Positions 1 through 6,511 of a DNA stretch of 13,355 nt are shown here, one piece after another. This DNA comes from Pseudomonadota bacterium. GTDB lineage: Bacteria > Pseudomonadota > Alphaproteobacteria > Rhizobiales > Devosiaceae. The position numbers were made by a program, and so were the translations under genes. The notes under the pieces were generated by a model. That model saw only the letters and a list, made by a program, of their open reading frames with translations, ran no database searches and was not told where the DNA came from. Every line of letters starts with the position of its first letter. Position 1 is the stretch's first letter. The stretch covers positions 1 through 13,355 of the forward strand of contig JAEWCE010000077.1 in the NCBI GenBank assembly GCA_023390785.1. The letters are read 5' to 3'.

Positions 1-208
1 GAATCAGGCCGCCGGCTTGGCCACGAATTGGCCTTCGCCCATGGTATCGACCTCGGCAGAGGCCGGGGCCTCGGAATTTGATCTATCCTATTTCCGCTGG
101 CTCTACGCCACAGCACGACAAAGCGAAAACTCTCTTGCGCGCCTGCGAGGGCCCGTCCTGTCTAGTCTCAGATGCTGCCAGAAACAGCGAGCAGGAGGCA
201 GCGCAGCC

Positions 209-424
209 ATGCGCGAACCAGACCGGATCATCCGTTTGAAAACCGTCCTTGCCCGGACCGGGCTGTCGCGGTCCACCATCTATCGTAAGATCGCCGAGGG
301 CACATTCCCGACCCAGCTCAAAATCAGCACCAACGGCGCCGGCTGGCATGAATCGGACCTTAACCGCTGGATTGCAGATCCAGCCGGATGGCGTCCAAAA
401 CGCGAGTTTGATGAGGTCCGGTGA
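209..424 (+). CDS. AlpA-family small helix-turn-helix regulator
   Basis: A 71-residue DNA-binding protein of the AlpA/MerR-like excisionase class, which in phages and islands controls integrase expression or excision. Residues about 8-30 form the helix-turn-helix (IIRLKTVLARTGLSRSTIYR); it continues with the typical KIAEGTFP turn and a GWHESDLNRWI segment, which is the usual AlpA ending. The frame stays open upstream to position 17, but ATG 209 is chosen because AGGAGG sits at 193-198, about 10 nt before it, and AlpA similarity begins here. The gene converges on the integrase stop 22 bp away, with no clear terminator between them. Placement beside an integrase and an att remnant supports a role in island excision; this is inferred from family and context. 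Identification is firm, the regulatory target is not known. Confidence 0.85.
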   Translation: MREPDRIIRLKTVLARTGLSRSTIYRKIAEGTFPTQLKISTNGAGWHESDLNRWIADPAGWRPKREFDEVR

Positions 425-446
425 GCCTTGGACCAGCACCGCGGAT

Positions 447-1805
447 TCAAGCTGCAAGGTGGTGCTGTTGCTCGGCATCTGCGAAGGGCTCGCCGACGGC
501 GTTGCGCAGAAAACGAGCAAGCGCCGCCTTCCGAGAGTCGCGGTCAAGGGCGTAGGCGGTCTGCCTGAATTCGACGCCGTCGAGCAGGCCCTGGATGTAG
601 CCCGAGATCGTATCCGCAGCCATGATAAGCGCCGTATCAAGCGTATGAATATACTTGCTCGTGACCGAGCCCTTCGCGTGACCAACAAGGGCCGCGATCG
701 TGACCTCGGTGAACCCGAGGTCGTTCGCGATGCTTGCGAAGCTGTGCCTCAATACGTGCGGCGTGATATCGGCAAGTGACGTATCGCGGAAGATTTTCTC
801 CCAATGATTGGGGAAACTACCGAACGCATTGTCGCCGTCCTGACCCGGGAAGACGTAAGTGCCGGCTTTGGCCACCCATCGGCTTTCCAGATATTCTACT
901 ACAGGCAACCCGATAGGCCGAGTCGAGGCGCCCTCCTTACTGTCGACCAGACGCAGACAGCTTGCCTCCATATCGGCTTCGGTCCACCGTAGCTTAATCA
1001 TTTCCGAGCGGCGGCATCCGGTAAGAGCAATTTGGCGGATGATATCAGTCGTCATTTGATATCTTTCGTCCTCAGCCGCTTTACGCAGGATTCCTCCGAG
1101 TGTGCGATACTCAGCTTCGGTCAAGCGGCGGTTGCGAACCCTGTCCTTCGGTTTGCGAATCCCATGCGCGGGGTTTGTCTCGATGATGCCGGCCTCCACG
1201 GCATAGGTAAGGATGCCTCCGAGCAGACCGACGGTCCGCGTGGCGGTGCCGACGCCTCCCCGCACAATGGCTTTGCCGCGCAGCTTCTTGGTCTTGACGC
1301 AGGCTCGCGTCTTGCCGGCCATGATGTCCTTCAAGACCTTGTTGACGTCGGCCTTGACGAGATCCCTTACGCGCCGCGTACCGATGAGCGGCAGGATATG
1401 ACGGTGTATGCGGCCAGTATCGGTGACGATTGTCGTCGCTTTCTTCGGGCGCCCGCCCTTTCCGAGTATGAGGCCCGCCTTCAAGTCGTTGAGATAGAGC
1501 TCGCACAGCTCCTTGACGGTGATCGCCTTGTGATCGAGCTGGCGCTCCTCGGCGGGATTGTCGCCTTGGGCAACGCGGCCCAACTGAACCTTTGCCTCTT
1601 TCCTCGCAAGCTCTGGCGTCCAGACGCCATGCTGCCCGATCGTGTAGCGGCGCGAACGACCAGCAGATCGATATTGAATGATATAACTGCGCTTACCTGA
1701 CGCGAATACGCGCAGACCGAATCCAGGCAGCTCATCATCCCAGATGACGTAGTCTTTATCCTGCGCTTCCGCGGCGTCGATGGTGCGCTTAGTGAGCTTG
1801 GCCAT
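447..1805 (-). CDS. Tyrosine-recombinase integrase (Arm-DNA-binding/DUF4102 type)
   Basis: A 452-residue site-specific recombinase that would integrate and excise the island. Residues 4-80 are the DUF4102-like arm-DNA-binding domain (LPGFGLRVFASGKRSYIIQYR region), about 95-210 the SAM-like core-binding domain, and 225-405 the catalytic domain. All catalytic residues are present: R265 in TGCRRSE, K290, H350 and R353 in HVLRH, H376 in GHAKGS, and the nucleophile Y385 in SKYIH. The frame is open to 1934, but ATG 1805 is preferred because GGAGAA lies 5-6 nt upstream and the family normally begins with MAKLTKRTID-like sequence. Length is normal, with a slightly long C-terminal tail. It reads away from a tRNA-Arg 3' remnant 180 bp upstream, which is the probable attachment site. 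The gene looks intact and potentially active. Confidence 0.95.
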   Translation of the reverse strand: MAKLTKRTIDAAEAQDKDYVIWDDELPGFGLRVFASGKRSYIIQYRSAGRSRRYTIGQHGVWTPELARKEAKVQLGRVAQGDNPAEERQLDHKAITVKELCELYLNDLKAGLILGKGGRPKKATTIVTDTGRIHRHILPLIGTRRVRDLVKADVNKVLKDIMAGKTRACVKTKKLRGKAIVRGGVGTATRTVGLLGGILTYAVEAGIIETNPAHGIRKPKDRVRNRRLTEAEYRTLGGILRKAAEDERYQMTTDIIRQIALTGCRRSEMIKLRWTEADMEASCLRLVDSKEGASTRPIGLPVVEYLESRWVAKAGTYVFPGQDGDNAFGSFPNHWEKIFRDTSLADITPHVLRHSFASIANDLGFTEVTIAALVGHAKGSVTSKYIHTLDTALIMAADTISGYIQGLLDGVEFRQTAYALDRDSRKAALARFLRNAVGEPFADAEQQHHLAA

Positions 1806-1985
1806 CGAATTTCTCCGACTTGAAGCCCGTCTCCCGCGTAAGCACCACGTAAGCAGTTGGAAGGAAATTGGGGCGCGCGCCAGGATAGGCGCTGCGGTTG
1901 CCAATTCCAGTTTCCATAACAATTTGAGTAGCATAGCGAAGCATTACTTGCCCCATCGCAATTTTGCGTAGGGCAGCCTAAATTG

Positions 1986-2030
1986 CTCCGAAGGCGAAGG
2001 CCACACGTTCGAATCGTGTCGGGTGCGCCA
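1986..2030 (+). other. attR-like 3' half of tRNA-Arg(CCG)
   Basis: These 45 nt fit canonical tRNA positions 32-76: anticodon loop CTCCGAA (1986-1992, anticodon CCG), 3' anticodon strand, a 5-nt variable loop, T-stem ACACG/CGTGT closing TTCGAAT (2003-2019), acceptor strand CGGGTGC, discriminator G and encoded CCA (2028-2030). Upstream bases do not pair with the 3' anticodon strand and there is no D-arm or 5' acceptor strand, so this is not a functional gene. Tyrosine integrases that target tRNA genes recombine in the 3' half and leave such a copy at the far end of the island. The island should therefore extend leftward, with the intact tRNA-Arg at its other end outside the window. The rest of 1806-2163 is non-coding, apart from two short palindromes listed separately. 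Confidence 0.8.
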
Positions 2031-2033
2031 TGC

Positions 2034-2047
2034 TGCAAATATTTGCA
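2034..2047. repeat. Perfect 14-bp palindrome beside the att site
   Basis: TGCAAATATTTGCA is a perfect palindrome starting 4 bp after the tRNA CCA end. It is AT-rich, unlike the surroundings. It could be an operator or an accessory-protein site at the island edge, or a binding site belonging to the next gene. A second perfect palindrome, CGCGACGTCGCG, lies at 2088-2099. Function is unknown for both. Confidence 0.45.
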
Positions 2048-2163
2048 ACATTCTAAAACATTGGGGGTGGAGTCCCTGGTTCGGGAACGCGACGTCGCGC
2101 AATAGTTGAACCTTACCGCAGAGTGGATCTGCGAGTTTTGCCAACATCCTTCGGTGAGGCCAC

Positions 2164-3048
2164 ATGAGTGCAAGTCCGGCGCCCAAGTTTTCCAAGGACA
2201 ATCAGCATTTCGTTCCGCGGTTCTGGATAAAGCGATTTGCCGGATCCAACGGGCGTATTTTAGGTCGAAGGCGCGGCGAGGCCAGAGCATTCCAGGTCGC
2301 GGCCGGCGATGTAATGACTGGCGACCGGACGTATACGCTGTTCGACGGTTGGTGGCGCGCGGCCGATAAGTTGGAGGACGCTCTGTCAATCTTCGAGGGC
2401 GAAGCAGCGACCGTGATGGCTGCGGTTGACGACGTCTCGTCAACGTTGTCGCCCCTGTTGAAAGAGAAATTGTGCGAAGCGATTGCGGTATCTGGATGTC
2501 GTCTCCCATGGGTGATGAGGCGTGGTCATCAACGCATGAAAGAACTGGCGTCAGCCTTTGCAAGCATCGTGGAATTCAAAGACGATCGTCAATTTATTCA
2601 GGACATCAGAAATCGGTTCGGGGTTGATCTGTCAGAAGCAGATTGCTCGAGTCTCCGATCTCGGCCCGACGGAGCTCTCGAGGCTACCGCGCGCGCTCTG
2701 AACGAAATTAGCCCTCAAAATCCAGTCTTCGCCGAGCAGGAAGTGCTGCGAGGCGCCGGACCCATCGCTGCGATATTGCGGACGATGGATTTCACATTGC
2801 TCGACGCGCCGGCGGAGAGCCTCGTTCTGAGTGACACACCGATGCCAGACTCTGAAATTGCCTCGGGCTTTCTCCTGCCACTCTCGCATCGGTTGATGTT
2901 GAGCGCTCAGCCGACCGCCGGGCCGTCAGCGATTTTTGGTCGACGTGCTGCGACCCCCGCTGAAGTTGGGGCAAGTAATCGATTTCAGTTTGATAGCCTT
3001 CTCGATATCGTAGTTGGACCTGACAAGGACGTCCTGGAACGTCTTTGA
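2164..3048 (+). CDS. DUF4238 domain protein
   Basis: A 294-residue soluble protein of the DUF4238 family, whose biochemical function I do not know. The diagnostic N-terminal motif DNQHFVPRFWIKRFA is at residues 12-26, and the C-terminal family signature SDTPM (223-227) followed by GFLLPLSHRLML (235-246) is present. No signal peptide or membrane segment is seen. ATG 2164 is supported by GGTGAGG at 2153-2159, about 5 nt before it. Length is typical for the family. It looks less GC-rich than the operons to its right and lies between an island junction and a truncated gene, so it is probably laterally acquired. DUF4238 genes are scattered in accessory regions, which makes a role in phage defence or inter-genome conflict possible; that is inference only. 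It appears to be a single-gene unit. Confidence 0.8.
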   Translation: MSASPAPKFSKDNQHFVPRFWIKRFAGSNGRILGRRRGEARAFQVAAGDVMTGDRTYTLFDGWWRAADKLEDALSIFEGEAATVMAAVDDVSSTLSPLLKEKLCEAIAVSGCRLPWVMRRGHQRMKELASAFASIVEFKDDRQFIQDIRNRFGVDLSEADCSSLRSRPDGALEATARALNEISPQNPVFAEQEVLRGAGPIAAILRTMDFTLLDAPAESLVLSDTPMPDSEIASGFLLPLSHRLMLSAQPTAGPSAIFGRRAATPAEVGASNRFQFDSLLDIVVGPDKDVLERL

Positions 3049-3073
3049 ACGGACCGGAGCACGAAAGCGGAGC

Positions 3074-3088
3074 GGTGGCTGAGCCACC
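3074..3088 (+). terminator. Short hairpin after the DUF4238 gene
   Basis: GGTGGC-TGA-GCCACC is a perfect 6-bp stem with a 3-nt loop, 25 bp after the DUF4238 stop. There is no T-tract after it, so it is at best a weak terminator. It lies immediately next to the joint where DsrE similarity stops and may simply mark that rearrangement. Confidence 0.3.
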
Positions 3089-3098
3089 CGGCGCCTGC

Positions 3099-3270
3099 AG
3101 CCATCCGGCGTCTTCTGGCCCGACTTCGCGGCCACTATCGCGTCAGCCATCAAGAACACCGTGACGGTGATCTCTGGATCGCTCGTGGCGAGAGCGAGAG
3201 CCAGGCGCAGGCCGTTGTAGGTCCGCTCAGTGCCGTAGGGTGGGTCATTCAGTATCAGCAGAACCTGCAC
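3099..3270 (-). pseudogene. DsrE-family sulfur protein, C-terminal half lost
   Basis: The first 57 residues match the DsrE/DsrF-like family closely: MQVLLILNDPPYGTERTYNG, then LALALA, FLMADAIVAAK and SGQKTPDG. Similarity stops abruptly at about position 3100, and the frame runs on as arginine-rich unrelated sequence into the antisense of the DUF4238 gene (stop at 2926). None of the three minus-strand frames past the break restores the expected continuation, so this is a truncation and not a frameshift. Intact relatives are about 115-120 residues and carry a conserved cysteine in the C-terminal half, which is missing here. The start is GTG 3270, with a GGAAAGGGAAC purine stretch upstream. It is the last gene of the leftward sulfur unit, 46 bp after the SHOCT gene. 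It is probably non-functional as a persulfide carrier. Confidence 0.8.
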
Positions 3271-3316
3271 GCTCGTTCCCTTTCCAAACTAATCGAGCTC
3301 GAAGAGGCGCGCCGAG

Positions 3317-3679
3317 TCACTCGCCGAGAACGCGCCGCCGGTCCTCGAATTCCGCCTTGTCGATCTCGCCGCGCGCAAAGCGCTCCTTGAGGATATCGAG
3401 CGGTGTGCGGGTCGGCGGCAATTGTTGCGGCGGATACGTTCCTGGCCATGGCCCGCCCAGCCAGCGAACGAGGGCGACCGCAAGGGCAACCAGGACCGCG
3501 AGAAACAGGATCATGAACAACGGACCGAAGATCATGGGATACCATCCTCCGCCCCACCCCATCATGTGCGGACCCCAGCCGTAGTAGCGTTCGGCATCTG
3601 ACGGCGCTTGCGCCTGCGCCCATACTGCGCTGGGCAGGAGGGGGAGAGCGGCGATCGTCTGGATCAAGACTTTCTGCAT
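3317..3679 (-). CDS. SHOCT-domain membrane/secreted protein
   Basis: A 120-residue protein with an N-terminal signal-like segment (residues 1-22, ending AVWAQA), a glycine/tryptophan/methionine-rich stretch with YYGWGPHMMGWGGG at 32-45, one strong membrane helix at about 49-71, a proline-rich linker and a C-terminal SHOCT domain (TPLDILKERFARGEIDKAEF, 92-111). SHOCT is a short helical module common at the C-terminus of small membrane proteins and is thought to mediate oligomerisation. ATG 3679 has GGAGC 7 nt upstream. It lies 30 bp after the MFS gene in the same direction and is likely co-transcribed with it. The Met/His/Trp-rich segment before the helix could bind a metal, which is inference. 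The exact job in the sulfur unit is unknown. Confidence 0.85.
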   Translation of the reverse strand: MQKVLIQTIAALPLLPSAVWAQAQAPSDAERYYGWGPHMMGWGGGWYPMIFGPLFMILFLAVLVALAVALVRWLGGPWPGTYPPQQLPPTRTPLDILKERFARGEIDKAEFEDRRRVLGE

Positions 3680-3709
3680 CGGCTTGCTCCATCATTGAAG
3701 AAGATCAGC

Positions 3710-5002
3710 CTACTCTGCCGGTCGGCTCGCTTGTTGCGCGAGGTCAACCGAACCTGCCGCACGCTCCCGCATGAACGCCGCCACGACGGCGCCGGACAGG
3801 AACGTCAGGGCGGCGATCGAAATGATCGCCGCTGAAAGTCCGAATCTGTCCGCGATGAGGCCGGCCGACAGCGCCCCGATCGCGTACCCAAGATCGCGCC
3901 AGAAGCGGTAGACGCTGAGCGAGCGCGCGCGCCAGCTTGGGTGCGAGGCGTCGGACACTGCGGCGATCAAGCTCGGATACACCATGGCCGTGCCTAGTCC
4001 GAGCAACAGGCTGCCGGCGAGCCACCACTCGAAATGACTGGTCGCCCCGGTCAGGAACAAGCCCGCGGCCTGGACCCACATGCCGGCGACGATCAGGCCC
4101 TTGCGGCCCCAGCGGTCGGACAGAGGGCCGGTGGCGACCTGGAGGATGCCCCACGTCGCCGGATAGACGGCCTTCAATATGCCGATCCGATCGACGGCTA
4201 GGCCAAACGAGGCGAAGAACAGCGGGAAGATGCCCCAGCTCATGCCGTCATTGAGGTTGTTCACCAGCCCCGCCTGCGATGCGGCGAACAGGTTGCGATC
4301 CCTGAACGACGTGAGGACGAAGATCTCCCGGAAGCTGATCGGCGACGCTTGACGCGCATGCGCCGCCGTCTCCAGCCGGACGTGCTCGCGCGTATCGCGC
4401 ACCAAAAGGATCGAGAGCGCGGTGCCGAGGACGGCATAGGCGACACCAAGGTAGATCGGTGCCGGCCGCAGCCCGTACTCCGACGCAAGATATCCCGTGA
4501 GGTAGGCGGTCACGCCGACCGCGAGGTAGCCGGCGAACTCGTTCAGACCCACCGCCAAGCCGCGCGATTTCGGCCCGACCAGATCGATCTTCATGATCAC
4601 GGTCATCGACCAGGCAAGGCCCTGATTGATGCCGAGGAGGGCATTGGCGGCGATCACCCATTTCCAGCTCGGCGCCCAGATGATCATGAACGGCACCGGC
4701 AGGCCAACGAGCCATCCGAGGATCAGGACCCGCTTGCGCCCCCATTTGTCGGCGAGCTGGCCGGAGATCAGGTTGGCGCAGGCCTTCACGACGCCGAAGC
4801 TGACGATGAAGCAGACGACGAGAGTCGTCGAGCCGATCTTGAATTCCTCGGCGCCGATCAGCGGCACGACGGTGCGCTCGATCCCGACCATCCCGCCGAC
4901 GAATGCGTTGATCAGGACGAGCAGGGCGAACTGCGGCCAGTTTTCCTTCAACCCCAACCTGACCGCCGAGGCCGTCGATGGAGCGGATGCCGCCTCGCTC
5001 AT
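3710..5002 (-). CDS. MFS transporter
   Basis: A 430-residue inner-membrane permease with about 12 hydrophobic helices and the two MFS loop signatures: GQLADKWGRKRV (81-92) after helix 2 and the half-repeat GPLSDRWGRKG (292-302) after helix 8. The long frame opens at 5113, but ATG 5002 is chosen: the extra 37 residues are arginine-rich, non-MFS and overlap the metallo-hydrolase coding region. ATG 5002 lies only 4 bp after that gene's TGA, with no clear Shine-Dalgarno sequence, so translation is probably coupled to the upstream gene. Lying between a persulfide-dioxygenase-like enzyme and DsrE, a sulfur-compound exporter or importer (sulfite, thiosulfate or organosulfur) is plausible, but the substrate cannot be read from the sequence. 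An exporter for a product of the divergent unit is the main alternative. Confidence 0.88.
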   Translation of the reverse strand: MSEAASAPSTASAVRLGLKENWPQFALLVLINAFVGGMVGIERTVVPLIGAEEFKIGSTTLVVCFIVSFGVVKACANLISGQLADKWGRKRVLILGWLVGLPVPFMIIWAPSWKWVIAANALLGINQGLAWSMTVIMKIDLVGPKSRGLAVGLNEFAGYLAVGVTAYLTGYLASEYGLRPAPIYLGVAYAVLGTALSILLVRDTREHVRLETAAHARQASPISFREIFVLTSFRDRNLFAASQAGLVNNLNDGMSWGIFPLFFASFGLAVDRIGILKAVYPATWGILQVATGPLSDRWGRKGLIVAGMWVQAAGLFLTGATSHFEWWLAGSLLLGLGTAMVYPSLIAAVSDASHPSWRARSLSVYRFWRDLGYAIGALSAGLIADRFGLSAAIISIAALTFLSGAVVAAFMRERAAGSVDLAQQASRPAE

Positions 5003-5006
5003 CGGA

Positions 5007-5747
5007 TCAGGCCGCGGCAGCCGCAAGGCCCGAATTGGCGGCTCTGATCTTCGCGGCTTCCGGCGGTGCCGGCGGAATCTCGGCGAGCATGAACCGGACG
5101 AACTCGGCTTCATCCTCGATCATGAAGGCCTGGTTGTGCCGTTTCTCGAAGCCGATGGTCGACCACGGCTTGCCGCTCAGCCGACGGCCGCAGACCGAAC
5201 CCGCGTAGGCGCCGGGCAGGACCTCGACATAGTCCGGCAGGCCCTTCAGCTTGCGCACGCTGCGAAACAGTTGCTTTGCGCCGTCTTCGGCACTGGCGGC
5301 GAGTTCGGTGCGACCGAGATCGCCGACCATCAGGGTGTGGCCGGTCAGGACGAACCAGGGTTCGTCGGCGCGCGTCCGGTCCGTCACAAGCAGGCAGATG
5401 TGCTCGGGCGTGTGACCCGGGGTGTGGAGAACGGTCGCCGTGACGTTGCCGAGCGGAAGGACTTCGCCGTCGCTCACACCTTTGAACGGAAACGACACAC
5501 CCGCGGCCGACGAGAGCATGTAGGACGCCCCCGCAGCGTCGGCGAGAGCCCGCCCCGCCGAGAGGTGGTCGGCATGAACATGCGTGTCGATGACGAAGTG
5601 AATGCGCATGCCGGCACTGTCGGCAGCTTGCAGATAGGGCTGGATATCGCCGACAGGATCGACGACCGCTGCCGTAGCCTTGCCACCGCAGCCGAAGAGG
5701 TAGGAGATGCCGACGGGGTCACTATGCAAGAACTGGCGGAGGATCAT
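5007..5747 (-). CDS. Persulfide-dioxygenase-like metallo-beta-lactamase-fold hydrolase
   Basis: A 246-residue cytoplasmic MBL-fold protein of the ETHE1/Blh-like persulfide dioxygenase branch, which oxidises glutathione persulfide to sulfite using one Fe(II). The signature DTHVHADHLSAG is at 54-65 (H56, H58, D60, H61), and HTPGHTPEH at 108-116 supplies H112. The third iron ligand of ETHE1-type enzymes is the Asp of a TGD motif; here the motif is TGH (H137 in VLTGHTLMVGDLGRTEL). The later PxHxxGS histidine is replaced in PGAYAGSVCGR (A180). Either the metal site differs (three His) or substrate and reaction differ. ATG 5747 is preceded by GGAGAGGAG at about 9 nt. It is the first gene of the leftward unit, divergent from the ArsR-rhodanese regulator, an arrangement like BigR-type sulfide-detoxification operons. 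Confidence 0.85.
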   Translation of the reverse strand: MILRQFLHSDPVGISYLFGCGGKATAAVVDPVGDIQPYLQAADSAGMRIHFVIDTHVHADHLSAGRALADAAGASYMLSSAAGVSFPFKGVSDGEVLPLGNVTATVLHTPGHTPEHICLLVTDRTRADEPWFVLTGHTLMVGDLGRTELAASAEDGAKQLFRSVRKLKGLPDYVEVLPGAYAGSVCGRRLSGKPWSTIGFEKRHNQAFMIEDEAEFVRFMLAEIPPAPPEAAKIRAANSGLAAAAA

Positions 5748-5751
5748 GGAC

Positions 5752-5780
5752 TTGCACTCCTCTCCAAGAGCGGCTAGATA
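5752..5780 (+). promoter_or_regulatory. Weak candidate promoter for the rightward unit
   Basis: TTGCAC (5752-5757) and TAGATA (5775-5780) are separated by 17 nt. Each matches only half of the consensus. A start about 7 nt further on would lie inside the inverted repeats at 5783-5813, consistent with repression by steric block. This is a weak call made on spacing and position. Confidence 0.25.
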
Positions 5781-5782
5781 AC

Positions 5783-5813
5783 ATTCAATCGATCTGCTGA
5801 ATGATATATTCAG
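5783..5813. promoter_or_regulatory. Nested inverted repeats, candidate ArsR-type operator
   Basis: In the divergent control region, CTGAAT-GATAT-ATTCAG (5797-5813) is an inverted repeat with perfect 6-bp arms, and a further ATTCA at 5783-5787 forms a second inverted repeat with TGAAT at 5798-5802. Thus three ATTC/GAAT half-sites lie in 31 bp. SqrR/BigR-type sulfide repressors are known, from memory, to bind ATTC/GAAT palindromes. The position next to a repressor gene and between the two units suggests autoregulation and control of both directions. Confidence 0.55.
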
Positions 5814-5821
5814 GAGCTACC

Positions 5822-6490
5822 GTGTCAAGTACCGGTCCGAAACACGCGATCTATGAGAATCTTGCCGAGGTGGCGCAGGCATTGGGCCATCCGCACCGGC
5901 TAGAGCTGTTGGAGCACCTCGCCCAGGGCGTGCGCAGCGTCGAGGAGTTGTCGGCGCGCGCCCATCTGACTTTCGCCAACACCTCGCGCCATCTGCAGAT
6001 TCTCAGGCGTGCACGTCTCGTCGAGACGGAGCGGCGCGGTAAACACGTTCTGTATCGCCTGGCCGGCGAGACCGAAGTGGTCTCGCTCATCAAAGCCCTG
6101 GGGCGCGTCGGCGAACGGAATGTTGCCGAGATCGGCCGTGTCGTGACCGACTACTTTCAGGCCCGTGACGCGCTCGAACCGGTATCGCGTGATGATCTCA
6201 TCGCACGATTGCACGACGACCTTGTCACGGTGCTTGATGTCCGTCCCGAAGACGAGTTCGCGCTGGGCCATCTCCCGGGAGCTCTCAACATTCCATTCGC
6301 CGAATTGGAGAGACGTTTGGGCGAACTAGCGAAAGGTCGCGAGGTGATCGCCTACTGCCGCGGCCCCTATTGCGTCCTTTCGTTTGAAGCCGTCGCAGCG
6401 CTCCGGGCGAAAGGCTATCGCGTCCGCCGGCTCGAAGACGGTTACCCCGAATGGAAAGCCGCCGGTCTGCCGGTCGAATCCGTCGCTTGA
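5822..6490 (+). CDS. ArsR-family repressor fused to a rhodanese domain
   Basis: A 222-residue cytoplasmic regulator. Residues 10-90 are an ArsR winged helix (ALGHPHRLELLEHLAQG, then the recognition helix TFANTSRHLQILRRARLV and the wing RRGKHVLYRL). Residues 122-220 are a rhodanese domain with DVRPEDEFALGHLPGALNIP and the active-site loop CRGPYC, catalytic C179 and a second Cys at 184. The ArsR part contains no cysteine, so metal or persulfide sensing through classic ArsR cysteine pairs is excluded, and C179/C184 are the only thiols available. GTG 5822 is preferred over in-frame ATG 5801 because AGGAG (5812-5816) ends 5 nt before the GTG and the ATG has no ribosome site and lies in the operator. 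It probably represses both divergent units until persulfide loads the rhodanese cysteine (inferred). Confidence 0.9.
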   Translation: MSSTGPKHAIYENLAEVAQALGHPHRLELLEHLAQGVRSVEELSARAHLTFANTSRHLQILRRARLVETERRGKHVLYRLAGETEVVSLIKALGRVGERNVAEIGRVVTDYFQARDALEPVSRDDLIARLHDDLVTVLDVRPEDEFALGHLPGALNIPFAELERRLGELAKGREVIAYCRGPYCVLSFEAVAALRAKGYRVRRLEDGYPEWKAAGLPVESVA

Positions 6491-6511
6491 GACCAGCCGA
6501 CCAGGTGCATC

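Noticed and set aside
4..87. Minus-strand frame of 27 codons ending at a TGA at 4-6, resembling a protein C-terminus (…GEGQFVAKPAA)
   Set aside because: It is closed by a TAG at 88-90 and matches nothing I recognise; too short to support even as a remnant.
434..467. Inverted repeat CAGCACC / GGTGCTG between the convergent alpA and integrase ends, considered as a terminator
   Set aside because: The 20-nt loop is long, there is no T-tract, and the right arm lies inside the integrase coding sequence.
1032..1700. 222-residue plus-strand frame opposite the integrase
   Set aside because: Antisense shadow of a fully conserved recombinase; no recognisable domain.
1944..2201. Minus-strand open frames containing strings such as TRHDSNVW and PDTIRTCG
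   Set aside because: These are the well-known false peptides read through the reverse strand of tRNA T-arms; here they come from the tRNA-Arg remnant and its flanks.
4349..5777. Long plus-strand frames (4349-5047 and 4626-5777) opposite the MFS and metallo-hydrolase genes
   Set aside because: Arginine/aspartate-rich antisense shadows of genes with clear family motifs; no domain or ribosome site of their own.
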